Below are positions 1 through 8,703 of a stretch of 35,774 bases of DNA, piece by piece. This DNA comes from Ruminiclostridium sp. (GTDB lineage Bacteria; Bacillota; Clostridia; Oscillospirales; Ruminococcaceae). Numbering within the stretch: the stretch's first letter is position 1; every line of letters starts with the position of its first letter. Location of the stretch: positions 1-35,774 of the forward strand of contig JAGAVH010000067.1 of the NCBI GenBank assembly GCA_017942025.1, written 5' to 3'. Under the pieces are notes generated by a model. It saw only the letters and a list, made by a program, of their open reading frames with translations, was not told the DNA's origin and made no database searches. The position numbers and the translations under genes were made by a program.

Positions 1-2272
1 AGAAGCAAAGTTTATGCTTGTAAACGGCAAATTTGAAATATCAGATATGCCTACAGGTAAGTACAAAGTAACAGAGTATAACAATGCTCCCGGTTACAGT
101 CCTGCAACACAGAGCGTTACAATCGAAGTTAAAAAGAATGAAACTGCTACAGCTTCATTCACAAATGACAGAGATACAGGCACGGCTCATATTGAAAAGG
201 AGTGGACTGCTCCCGTAAATCCTACTGCAGAAGAAATCACAGAGCTTGAAAAGTCTGTTTACTTTACAGTAACCGACGTTGATGGTAACTACCTGAAGGT
301 TAGTGGTAACAACGGCACATATACCTACATCGGCACACAGACTGCAGAAGCAAAGTTTATGCTTGTAAACGGCAAATTTGAAATATCAGATATGCCTACA
401 GGTAAGTACAAAGTAACAGAGTATAACAATGCTCCCGGTTACAGTCCTGCAACACAGAGCGTTACAATCGAAGTCAAGAAAGATGAAACTGCAAAGGCAG
501 AGTTCACAAATGACAGAGATACCGGCACGGCTCAGATTGAAAAGGAGTGGACAGCTCCTGATTTGCTTGAAATAAGTGATAAGGTTGAACTTGAAAAGGA
601 TATTTACTTTACTGTTGTAAATAAGGATGGTAATTATCTGAAGGTAAGTGGTGAAAACGGCTCTTACACTTACATTGGCGTTCAGGAAGAAGAAACAAAG
701 TTTATGCTTCTTGGCGGTAGGTTTAAAATATCTAATATGCCCACTGGTGAGTACAAAGTAACAGAGTATAACAATGCTCCCGGTTACAGTCCTGCTACAC
801 AGAGCGTTACAATCGAAGTCAAGAAGGATGAAACTGCTACAGCTTCATTTATAAATGACAGAGATACAGGCGATGGCGAAATAATCAAGACCTGGGTATC
901 TGCTACAGAACTTACAGCTGAAGAAAAGGCAGAACTTGAAAGCAAGGTGTTCTTTACAATTACCGATGCAGATGGTAACTATCTGAAGGTGAGCGATGTA
1001 ATAAACGATAAATACATATACATCGGTGTTCAGGCTGAAGAAGTGTTCTTCAAACTGAATAATAGTAAAATCGCAATTACAAACTTACCTACAGGAAAGT
1101 ATGTAATTACAGAGATAAACGAAGCTGAAGGCTATTTACCTAAGACACAGAGTGTCGAAATCGAAGTTAAGAAAGATGAAACGTCGATTGCTAATTTTAT
1201 CAACGAAATCATTTTAGGTAACATTACCTTAAATAAAGTAGATGCAGAAAATAAGGACGTTTATCTTCCTGGTGCTGTATATATGGTTTATCTTGATGTC
1301 AACAAGAATGGCACTTATGAAGCTGAAATTGACACAGAATATAAAACGCTTACAGATAATAACGGCGTTTATTCTCTTTTAGATATCCCTTATGGTCAAT
1401 ATCTTGTAAAGGAAATTGAAGCTCCTGAAGGATATCTCATTGACGAAAATTACTATCCTGTGTTTATCGACACGCCTGAAGAAAATGAAAATGTTTCTAA
1501 TACTGATGAAAACGACGTTTTCGTCGAGGAAGCAATCAAGGGTAACGTAACAATTACAAAGGTGGACGAAGATTACCCCGATGTAAAACTCACAGGTGCA
1601 GAATTTACAATTTTCGCACTTGATAAAGAAACTGTAATCGGTATTATGACTGAGGTTGAAGAAGGCGTTTATCTGTACGAAGGTTTACGCAGTGGCGGTT
1701 ATTATGTACAAGAAACTAAAGCTCCCGAATACTTTATCAGAGATGTGAACTTCTATTACTTTGAAATCGTCAATAACGGTGAAACGGTGACTGTATCCAA
1801 CGATGAAATCGGAAAGGGTACTTTCATAAATTCTCCGCAAAAGGGCGAAATTAAGATAATTAAGACATCTTATGATAATGAAGTTGAGGGAATTAAGTTT
1901 AAGGTAACAGGTACAGAGTTTGTAGGTAATAAGCCTTACGAACAGACGTTTGTTACGGATGAAAACGGTGAGATTCATATTACAGGACTCCGTCCCGGTA
2001 ACTACGTTGTTTCTGAAATCGAATCGGAAGAATTACTTGAAAAGTATATTCTTGCGGATGATGTTCAGCTCACAATTAACAAAAACGGACAGAAAGCAGT
2101 AGTGCCTATGTTCAATGGTCAGCGTTCATCATCGAATCCCGAAACGGGTATTCAGCTCGGTGGAACTAACAATCCAACGATACCTATTCTTTTTGTTTCT
2201 GTGGCTTTAAGCATTTTAAGTGGAACGATTATATTGATTGCTCCGTTTAAGAAGCGTAGAAACAATAAATAA
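1..2272 (+). CDS. CnaB-repeat sortase-anchored surface protein, 5' partial
   Basis: This is the C-terminal part of a large cell-wall protein; the frame is open to the left edge, so the real start lies outside the window. Four CnaB/SpaA-like repeats of 115 residues (period 345 nt, landmarks at 14, 359, 704 and 1049) are followed by three more divergent CnaB-type domains. Each carries the typical 'PTGKYKVTEYNNAPGY' or 'YLVKEIEAPEGY' strand with its conserved Glu, consistent with Lys-Asn isopeptide-stabilised stalk domains. The C-terminus has an NPETG sorting motif, a linker, one hydrophobic helix and a KKRR tail. This fits a sortase substrate, with NPETG in place of classical LPXTG. Such stalk proteins are common on clostridial conjugative elements and may act in adhesion or mating-pair contact; that role is inferred. 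The first two repeats are nearly identical in DNA, which suggests recent duplication. Confidence 0.88.
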   Translation, partial: EAKFMLVNGKFEISDMPTGKYKVTEYNNAPGYSPATQSVTIEVKKNETATASFTNDRDTGTAHIEKEWTAPVNPTAEEITELEKSVYFTVTDVDGNYLKVSGNNGTYTYIGTQTAEAKFMLVNGKFEISDMPTGKYKVTEYNNAPGYSPATQSVTIEVKKDETAKAEFTNDRDTGTAQIEKEWTAPDLLEISDKVELEKDIYFTVVNKDGNYLKVSGENGSYTYIGVQEEETKFMLLGGRFKISNMPTGEYKVTEYNNAPGYSPATQSVTIEVKKDETATASFINDRDTGDGEIIKTWVSATELTAEEKAELESKVFFTITDADGNYLKVSDVINDKYIYIGVQAEEVFFKLNNSKIAITNLPTGKYVITEINEAEGYLPKTQSVEIEVKKDETSIANFINEIILGNITLNKVDAENKDVYLPGAVYMVYLDVNKNGTYEAEIDTEYKTLTDNNGVYSLLDIPYGQYLVKEIEAPEGYLIDENYYPVFIDTPEENENVSNTDENDVFVEEAIKGNVTITKVDEDYPDVKLTGAEFTIFALDKETVIGIMTEVEEGVYLYEGLRSGGYYVQETKAPEYFIRDVNFYYFEIVNNGETVTVSNDEIGKGTFINSPQKGEIKIIKTSYDNEVEGIKFKVTGTEFVGNKPYEQTFVTDENGEIHITGLRPGNYVVSEIESEELLEKYILADDVQLTINKNGQKAVVPMFNGQRSSSNPETGIQLGGTNNPTIPILFVSVALSILSGTIILIAPFKKRRNNK

Positions 2273-2291
2273 TAAATAAATTCACACAATG

Positions 2292-2319
2292 CGACAGCTC
2301 CATGAAGGTGGAGCTGTCG
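2292..2319 (+). terminator. Hairpin after the surface protein gene
   Basis: CGACAGCTCC and GGAGCTGTCG form a perfect 10-bp stem with an 8-nt loop, 20 bases after the stop codon. The following tract (TTATAT) is only weakly T-rich, so termination may be partial, allowing read-through into the downstream conjugation genes. Confidence 0.6.
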
Positions 2320-2348
2320 TTATATGTGAATATAAAGGAGGATGAAAA

Positions 2349-2588
2349 GTGCGAACAATTAAACGTTGTAAAAACAGGCTTGAAGATACCGTGCAGAAAG
2401 CAAAAGAACATCTGCGAGAAATTGAAGGTAAGCCGCAGAAAGAAAAACATCACTATATAAACTGTATGTCTGCATATATCGGAATACAGGAAAAGCCAAC
2501 ATTAGTACCGAAATTTTTATGGGATAAAGTCAAAGACAAGTATCTTATACAACTTAATGAACTTGAAAAGCTACCCGAAAGGAGTTAA
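2349..2588 (+). CDS. Small hypothetical protein of the conjugation module
   Basis: A 79-residue basic, mostly helical protein with no family I recognise. A GTG start is chosen because an AAAGGAGG ribosome site (about 2334-2341) sits 7 bases upstream; the nearer ATG at 2342 opens a frame that stops after six codons. It ends 3 bases before the next gene and is therefore probably cotranslated with the VirB4-type genes. Its Lys/Glu-rich first half may form a helical hairpin. A role in the conjugation machinery is inferred only from position. Confidence 0.6.
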   Translation: MRTIKRCKNRLEDTVQKAKEHLREIEGKPQKEKHHYINCMSAYIGIQEKPTLVPKFLWDKVKDKYLIQLNELEKLPERS

Positions 2589-2591
2589 GAA

Positions 2592-3296
2592 ATGAATCCA
2601 CAATTATTATTGCTTATAGTCGCAGTTGTAGCGGCAGTAGTATTCTTTCTGCTACTTAAAATGAATAAGAAAAATATATCGAAGGAAAGCAATCGACTTG
2701 GTGACGTCGATGAAGAAAATGCGAAGATTACAGCAAACGAAATGATCAATGTAAAGGATATTCGTAACGGCTGTTTACATACAAACGATGGATGGATTTT
2801 TACCTTTATTGAGATACCGGGTGTATGTATGGATTTATATTCGGCAAGTGAAAAACTTGATTATTGTCATAAATTATCGGCAGCAGTTGCAAGATTCAGA
2901 TTTCCATATAAGTATTTTGCAATCTCATCGCCGTATTCCATTAAGCACAAAGTTACAGCAGATACCGAATATCTGAAAAATGCAAGTGGTTTATGCCGTT
3001 CTATGCTTGAAGATGATATAAATTTTGTAACCCGCCTTGTAATAGATGAAAACAAGATTGATAGACGCTTTTTTATCGCACTCTACTCAAAGAGTGAGGA
3101 CGAGAAAGTTATCCTTGACCGTGTAGAAACAGTTATCAAAGGATTTAAAGAAGCTAACGTTATATGTGAGAAGCTTGCCGATAATGAAGTAATAAGAATG
3201 TACAATCTGTTTTCTAATCCTGCTTATACCGCTTACGAGCGTACAGATGATGTATATTTGGCATTGTCACGAATTATCGCACAAAACAATATGTAA
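2592..3296 (+). CDS. Membrane-anchored protein resembling the VirB4 N-terminal domain
   Basis: A 234-residue protein with one N-terminal transmembrane helix (about residues 4-22) and a cytoplasmic domain. The segment from 'NGCLHTNDGWIFTFIEI' onward has the pattern of the N-terminal domain of VirB4/TraE-type conjugation ATPases, including a 'RRFFIALYSKSEDE' strand. There is no Walker motif. It lies 14 bases before the VirB4 ATPase gene, so it may anchor the ATPase to the mating channel or be a split-off part of an ancestral longer VirB4. The domain match is by eye and is moderate; the conjugation context is clear. Confidence 0.6.
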   Translation: MNPQLLLLIVAVVAAVVFFLLLKMNKKNISKESNRLGDVDEENAKITANEMINVKDIRNGCLHTNDGWIFTFIEIPGVCMDLYSASEKLDYCHKLSAAVARFRFPYKYFAISSPYSIKHKVTADTEYLKNASGLCRSMLEDDINFVTRLVIDENKIDRRFFIALYSKSEDEKVILDRVETVIKGFKEANVICEKLADNEVIRMYNLFSNPAYTAYERTDDVYLALSRIIAQNNM

Positions 3297-3310
3297 GGGA
3301 GGAATAAGAC

Positions 3311-5143
3311 TTGTTCAGTAAAAAACATAACCTTGTGGTTGAAGAAAACAATGCATTAAGGAGTGCAATAGCTCCGTTAGGACTTGATTTTTCGCCCATC
3401 AGTCGCTTTTATATGGGTGACTATATCTGCCGTATATATTCTGTCATTCAGTATCCAACGGCGCAGGACTACGGATGGGTGAGCAGAATAAATAATATTG
3501 CCGGCACTATTGTCAGCTTTTCAGCCGAACCTCTTGATAATAATTTACTTGTTCCACAGTTATCAAAGATAGTAAATAGTGCTTTATTTGAAGCAGAACA
3601 CAACAAGGATGCGATTGTAAGACAACGAAAACAGAAGCTTGCAGAGGATGCTTCTAAAGTAATGCAACAGATTGATCAGAATAACGAAGCAATAAGTCAT
3701 CTGTGTTGCAACATAATGGTAATGGGCAACGATGAGCAGGATTTCTATGATAAATGCAATCGAGTAGAATCCGTGTTTGCGGGTATCGGCTGTAAGATAA
3801 GGGCGATGTCAAGAATACAGAAAGAAGCCTGGAAACAGATGTCTCCGTCTTATCCTCCGCAGGAGCTTATGACTAATATAGGTAACAGACCTATGCCGGT
3901 ATCAACATTCTTTGGCGGATTTCCTTTCGAGAATTCAGGCTTTAATGACGGAAAAGGGTACTACCTCGGCGTAGATAATGACGGAACACCTATTATATTT
4001 GACCTTTGGCGAAAAGGCTTTTCCCGTACAAATGCAAACATAACCATTATCGGTGGATCAGGTACAGGTAAAACAACACTTACCCAGTTTATAATTGTAT
4101 CAGAACTCATAAGAGGTACAAAGGTCATCATTATAGACCCTGAAACCGAATACAAGGCTTTGTATGAGATTTTTAAGCCTGATGGCATATCCAAATGGAT
4201 AGACGCTTGCGGCGGTGAAAACGGAATTATAAATCCGCTTCAGATACGTCCGAAACCGCTATCTGATGAAGAGGAAGAAGAAAATAGTGTAAAGGGTATA
4301 AGTGAACTCGCTTTACATCTTAAAACTCTTGAGATATTTTTTGAATTATATCTGCCTGAACTGTCACAGATACAGAAGGCTCTGCTTAATAAAGCTCTTA
4401 TTGATATGTACAATAAGTTCAACATTGATTGGAATACAAAAATCGAGTATCTGAACAACGAAGATTTCCCGGTAATGACGGACTTGTACAATACTCTCAA
4501 AGAATCCCGTCTGACAGCTGATAAGGGTGTTATAGACGATTATGACAAGCTAATTGTACTTCTGCAGAACGTGGCGGAAGGTGCAGATAAATTCTTGTGG
4601 AACGGTAAGACCACAATTAAAAACGATGCACAGCTTATCGTTTTTGATACACAGAATATGCGAATTATGTCAGACAATATGAAGCAGACTCAATACTTTA
4701 ATCTGCTATCCTGGTGCTGGCAACAGATGGCTATGGATAGAGATGAAAAAGTGATGATAGTCTGTGATGAAGCCTGGTTGCTTATAAATCCTAAAGTGCC
4801 ACAGTCAATGGAATATTTACGAGATACCGAAAAAAGAGCAAGAAAGTACAACGGCTCACTTGTCGTATCTACTCAAAATGTACTTGACTTTTTAGGAGAT
4901 ACTGTTAAGATGTATGGACAGCCTGTGCTTGACCTTCCGTCAACAAAATTTATATTCGGTTGCACTGGCGGAGATTTAGCCGCAGTCAAGGAGTTATACA
5001 GTCTGACCGAAGCACAGCAGGAGCTTGTAGCCGCAAAAAATCGAGGAGAATGTTTAATGCAAGCAGGTACTCGTTCTTTGAAACTTAAAGTACAGATACC
5101 TGAAAAAAGACTTGCACAGCTCGGTGATGGACGAGGTAAATAA
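3311..5143 (+). CDS. VirB4/TraE-type conjugation ATPase
   Basis: A 610-residue cytoplasmic ATPase expected to power assembly of, or transport through, a type IV secretion channel. Walker A is GGSGTGKTT at residues 248-256 and Walker B is VMIVCDEAW at 481-489. These lie in a RecA-like domain that also has the VirB4-typical 'IIIDPETEY' strand after Walker A and 'DTEKRARKYNGSLVVSTQN' after Walker B. The N-terminal 200 residues contain a coiled-coil-prone Lys/Gln-rich stretch. A TTG start is supported by AGGGAGG 8 bases upstream. At 610 residues it is shorter than many VirB4 proteins (about 800), and the preceding membrane-anchored gene may supply the missing part. The next ATG follows its stop by 2 bases. 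Confidence 0.93.
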   Translation: MFSKKHNLVVEENNALRSAIAPLGLDFSPISRFYMGDYICRIYSVIQYPTAQDYGWVSRINNIAGTIVSFSAEPLDNNLLVPQLSKIVNSALFEAEHNKDAIVRQRKQKLAEDASKVMQQIDQNNEAISHLCCNIMVMGNDEQDFYDKCNRVESVFAGIGCKIRAMSRIQKEAWKQMSPSYPPQELMTNIGNRPMPVSTFFGGFPFENSGFNDGKGYYLGVDNDGTPIIFDLWRKGFSRTNANITIIGGSGTGKTTLTQFIIVSELIRGTKVIIIDPETEYKALYEIFKPDGISKWIDACGGENGIINPLQIRPKPLSDEEEEENSVKGISELALHLKTLEIFFELYLPELSQIQKALLNKALIDMYNKFNIDWNTKIEYLNNEDFPVMTDLYNTLKESRLTADKGVIDDYDKLIVLLQNVAEGADKFLWNGKTTIKNDAQLIVFDTQNMRIMSDNMKQTQYFNLLSWCWQQMAMDRDEKVMIVCDEAWLLINPKVPQSMEYLRDTEKRARKYNGSLVVSTQNVLDFLGDTVKMYGQPVLDLPSTKFIFGCTGGDLAAVKELYSLTEAQQELVAAKNRGECLMQAGTRSLKLKVQIPEKRLAQLGDGRGK

Positions 5144-5145
5144 AA

Positions 5146-7140
5146 ATGGCTGTACCACATATTGTAATAAAAGGCGTACAGATGCTTGCAAGCTCCAAAA
5201 ACGGCAGAAAAGTGATAGGAGGAATTGTAGCGGCTCCTATTGCTGTTGTTGCTATTGCAATAATGGCATTTACGGCACTTATATCTGGAATTTTCGCTCT
5301 CGTTTTCGGAGCGATAACAGATACAGCGGTGGAGCAGTCCTGGAATGATATAAAAAAGAACGTGCAATCGGCTCTGATTGGTGTGAATAACGAAATAAAC
5401 ACAGATATAAAGGATAAGACCTATGAGTTTATGCCGGACTTTTCTATCAATCTGTCGAAATCTGTACTGCAGAAAACTTTTTCAGAAGGTAATTCTTCTT
5501 TTCTGCTGCTCTATGATACCAAAGAAGTTGATGAGAGTGTCAAGATAACGAAGAACGTTATAAATCTGCTGAAAAAAGCGGATACACAGCAAAAGCTCGA
5601 TGTAATTACTAAAGATACAGAGTTTTCTGAACTGAAGCTCGCTGACCTGAAGAAAGATACTCGGTTTTATGAGGATAAGGACTTTGATACTTCAAAGTAT
5701 GCAGAAACGACAAATAATTTGATTTATTGTCTTGTAAAAAGACAGCTTGCAAGTTATGAGTATGTGTATGATGAATTTGAAGTGGATGGGAAACCTGCAA
5801 AATCCCAAACCCTGACCGTCACTAAAAACGGTAAAACAGATATTGTAGAGTATATCTGTTACGGCGAAGGTGATATTTATTTGCCTCGTTTTATGGCGAT
5901 GTACCAGGGCGATGTATATCAGGAGTTTGAAAGGCTTGCAGAAGAAAAAACAAGCGAACTTGAAGAAGAGATGCAAGAAGCGATAGGAACGCTTGAATCA
6001 GGCGATGAAAACAATGGAGTCACCGCAAATGATTTTAATATAGCTATCCTTGATATATTTCAGGCTCAAGAGATAGGGCAGATTTTTCAAAAAGCTGTAG
6101 CGGATGGAAAAATCGGTGCATCTTACGAAATGACAGAAGAAGAAAATACAAAAAAGCTGACGATAACCCTTGTGACACCATCAGAGGAAGAATGGCTACA
6201 GCTCTTTGAGGTTGAGCTTGAAACCGAAAAGTACGTAGATGAATGTCAGACGGTGATTGAAAATGTGCTGAAGGATGCAGAGATAACAGATTTATATTTG
6301 TCTGTAGATGGCACTATACAAGGAGCGTTATTTACTTATTTTCAGGGATTTTTTAATCTTCCGGTAGAAAGCACCGACCTGAAGGAAAACACAAACGGTA
6401 TATTGACAACTCTTAACGATAGAGTGAAGATCCACGAGAACGGACAGACACCCATTGGGAAAGCCTATGAATCGGGTGTTACTCTTCATCTGAATAGTGC
6501 GGATGTACCTGTTAAGTTTGGACTTCTGCCATATACTGAAAATGTAATTGAAGATGTGATTATCTGTGATGTGTATGATGCTAATAGCTATTCTCACAGA
6601 GTGGTTAAAGACCAGGCGTCCTACACATACAACTGTTGTGCTGTTCAGCTTGCTTTCTACATCAATACAGACGAGTTTGAAAATGTGTATGGGTTTGAAT
6701 TTCCCGACATTTATTCTACCACCGGGGAGAAGATAGAGAGTGAAGGAACTCTTACTATGGTCGTAGAATACAACTGCCTTGACCGACTGAATAAAATAGA
6801 AGAAATTGATATAGGCACTTCCATCTACGATATCGTGAAAGAAGGCGATGAGATGATTATAGGCTACGCTCATAGTGGTAAGCACAATAAAGAAAAGGAT
6901 GAAAATCCTGAATTGCTCACCTGGAGGCACGCTTTTGACAGCGAAGAAATACCCCATTTAAGCATCAAAACATCTTTCATCGACGGTGAGCTTGTTGTGC
7001 CTGAATATAGCGAAGCCAAAGTGTACAACGGCTTGTCAGCTCATTTCATAGGAGCGAAGGTAAACCCGCTTTTGTGGTTTAAGGCGTTCAGGACCGATGT
7101 GAACGAGGAAATTCTTGATACTCTGTTGCCGATAATTTAA
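5146..7140 (+). CDS. Large single-anchor membrane protein of the conjugation module
   Basis: A 664-residue protein with a strongly hydrophobic, Ala/Ile-rich segment at about residues 25-59 and a long, acidic, mainly hydrophilic remainder, presumably outside the membrane. The ATG follows the VirB4 stop by two bases with GAGGTAA upstream, so translation is probably coupled. I see no NlpC/P60, CHAP or lysozyme motif, unlike the cell-wall hydrolase often found next to VirB4 in Tn916-like elements. Charged 'EELEEEMQEAIGTLESGDENN' type helices lie near residues 265-285. A structural or scaffold role in the transfer channel is plausible but not demonstrated by any motif. Confidence 0.7.
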   Translation: MAVPHIVIKGVQMLASSKNGRKVIGGIVAAPIAVVAIAIMAFTALISGIFALVFGAITDTAVEQSWNDIKKNVQSALIGVNNEINTDIKDKTYEFMPDFSINLSKSVLQKTFSEGNSSFLLLYDTKEVDESVKITKNVINLLKKADTQQKLDVITKDTEFSELKLADLKKDTRFYEDKDFDTSKYAETTNNLIYCLVKRQLASYEYVYDEFEVDGKPAKSQTLTVTKNGKTDIVEYICYGEGDIYLPRFMAMYQGDVYQEFERLAEEKTSELEEEMQEAIGTLESGDENNGVTANDFNIAILDIFQAQEIGQIFQKAVADGKIGASYEMTEEENTKKLTITLVTPSEEEWLQLFEVELETEKYVDECQTVIENVLKDAEITDLYLSVDGTIQGALFTYFQGFFNLPVESTDLKENTNGILTTLNDRVKIHENGQTPIGKAYESGVTLHLNSADVPVKFGLLPYTENVIEDVIICDVYDANSYSHRVVKDQASYTYNCCAVQLAFYINTDEFENVYGFEFPDIYSTTGEKIESEGTLTMVVEYNCLDRLNKIEEIDIGTSIYDIVKEGDEMIIGYAHSGKHNKEKDENPELLTWRHAFDSEEIPHLSIKTSFIDGELVVPEYSEAKVYNGLSAHFIGAKVNPLLWFKAFRTDVNEEILDTLLPII

Positions 7141-7158
7141 AAGAAAGAAGGAATACAA

Positions 7159-7494
7159 ATGTTAAACGAACTCTTAAAAAAGATGAATGATGAATATGAG
7201 GAATACAAGTTGTTACTCGAAAGTTGTTCTCCACGCAAGATTATAGAGAAATCCTACGAAACAGCAATGAAAGGCGAGCTTATCTTTGTTATCGATGGCT
7301 CATCCGATGAGCTTGACGATGAAAGCGTAAAGCTATTGTGTGGTATGGATAAACCTCTTGATTTCCTCTATTCCGAATGGATTGATTGTGACCTTTCTAT
7401 ATCAGAGACTTTGCAGGATAGTGTAAAAAATGCTGTAAGAAAGCAAATGGAAATAATGAGAGCCACAGAAAAAGAAGAAGAAACGGAAATATAA
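7159..7494 (+). CDS. DUF3848-like small protein
   Basis: A 111-residue acidic protein. The opening 'MLNELLKKMNDEYEEYKLLLES', the later 'IIEKSYETAMKGELI' and the 'CGMDKPLDFLYSEW' segment follow the pattern of the DUF3848 family, common in Firmicute conjugative elements and of unknown function. AAAGAAGGA precedes the ATG. It is followed directly by an intrinsic terminator, so it ends the upstream transcription unit. Family assignment is from memory of the motif pattern and is moderate. Confidence 0.6.
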   Translation: MLNELLKKMNDEYEEYKLLLESCSPRKIIEKSYETAMKGELIFVIDGSSDELDDESVKLLCGMDKPLDFLYSEWIDCDLSISETLQDSVKNAVRKQMEIMRATEKEEETEI

Positions 7495-7499
7495 AAAGT

Positions 7500-7527
7500 A
7501 AGCGACTGTTTTATGCAGTCGCTTTTT
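7500..7527 (+). terminator. Intrinsic terminator after the DUF3848-like gene
   Basis: AAGCGACTG and CAGTCGCTT form a 9-bp stem with loop TTTTATG, followed by a T run. An in-frame ATG inside the loop (7513) would extend the next gene upstream but is unlikely to be its start. Confidence 0.8.
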
Positions 7528-7539
7528 TGGAGGTTGTAT

Positions 7540-8703
7540 ATGTACTTTTTCCCGATTGTAATTGCCCAAAAGAAAAATCAGGGCATTTTAGACCACTTAC
7601 GAAGAGAGCTTGAGATGAACGTCAAGTTTACAAGCATCACAAATCTTGACTACTTCATAAAAAATGAACTCAAATACTATGAATACATCACTCATATCAT
7701 CGTTGATATGGGTTGTACTGACGAACAAGGCGAAGCATTCCTGACGGAGATAGAAGCTCTGCGTTTATCTACAGACGTTCCCATTATCATCTACGCTGAA
7801 GATAAATTCCCCGGTGATGAGGTGCTTTCGACAATCGCAAGAAAAGGATTAGCAAACATAATAGGCGAAACACCGAAAAAGCTGAAGCGTGACAGCAAGC
7901 GTAGAATGAAGGACGATATAAGGGAAGCTCTTGTTAAATCAAATCCTGAACATCCTATCGGACTCCGTGAAGAACGACAGAAGAGATTTGATACTACTTA
8001 TTCTCCGGCAAAGGTGGATAAAAGAGAACAGACAGCACCATCTTATAAGAATATAAACCTTCAGGTATCCATTGGTGTTATCGGCTCACAGCACAGAGTA
8101 GGTACTACCACTTTTGCTATGCAACTTGCGGATTATTTCACCGTGAGAGGTGCTAAAGTTGCATTTATGAGCCGCAATGAATATACCGATTCGGACCTGC
8201 TTATGCTAAAAGAAACTTACAGCAAGGATATAAAAGAGCAGGGAAGGTACTTTACTTATCGTGACATCGACTTTTATGCTTTTGGCAGAGAGCCGGAAGA
8301 TGCGGGAGTATATAATGTGATAATCCTTGAATTTGGAATGAATCACAAGCAACTGGATGATGAGTTTTTTAAGTGCGGATACAGATATGTAGTAAGCGGA
8401 TTTAACGAATGTGACCTTATAAATACAATAAATCTGTTATCATCTCAGGATACTACTGGACGACAGAGATTTGTCGGTCGTGATTATCGGATAATGTGCA
8501 ACTTTTCAGATGCTTCAATGTGCGGCGAACAATACCGCTATCTTATAAACGAGGTAGCTCCCAACGTTCGCACGTCGTTTAATTTACACATCCCATATAA
8601 ATTTGCGTTGCCAGATGCAATGATTAAACGTTTTGACGAGGAGTTTCTTGATATAAATAAGTTTGTAAAGGGTGAAATGAATAATGCCACTACTGGACAG
8701 TAA
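7540..8703 (+). CDS. Receiver-like plus ParA/MinD-like (CpaE-like) ATPase
   Basis: A 387-residue protein. The first ~125 residues alternate strands and helices like a response-regulator receiver ('THIIVDMG', 'VPIIIYAED'), then comes a charged linker, then a P-loop domain with 'IGVIGSQHRVGTTTFAMQLA'. This P-loop resembles the deviant Walker A of CpaE/MinD/ParA-type ATPases, but the signature lysine position has His-Arg instead of the usual Gly-Lys pattern. 'VIILEFG' replaces the usual Walker B 'VIIDxG'. The architecture recalls CpaE, a pilus localisation protein. In this context a role in positioning the transfer machinery or element partition is inferred. The start at 7540 is chosen because GGAGG lies 6 bases upstream and the earlier ATG is inside a terminator. 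It overlaps the next gene by 20 bases. Confidence 0.7.
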   Translation: MYFFPIVIAQKKNQGILDHLRRELEMNVKFTSITNLDYFIKNELKYYEYITHIIVDMGCTDEQGEAFLTEIEALRLSTDVPIIIYAEDKFPGDEVLSTIARKGLANIIGETPKKLKRDSKRRMKDDIREALVKSNPEHPIGLREERQKRFDTTYSPAKVDKREQTAPSYKNINLQVSIGVIGSQHRVGTTTFAMQLADYFTVRGAKVAFMSRNEYTDSDLLMLKETYSKDIKEQGRYFTYRDIDFYAFGREPEDAGVYNVIILEFGMNHKQLDDEFFKCGYRYVVSGFNECDLINTINLLSSQDTTGRQRFVGRDYRIMCNFSDASMCGEQYRYLINEVAPNVRTSFNLHIPYKFALPDAMIKRFDEEFLDINKFVKGEMNNATTGQ

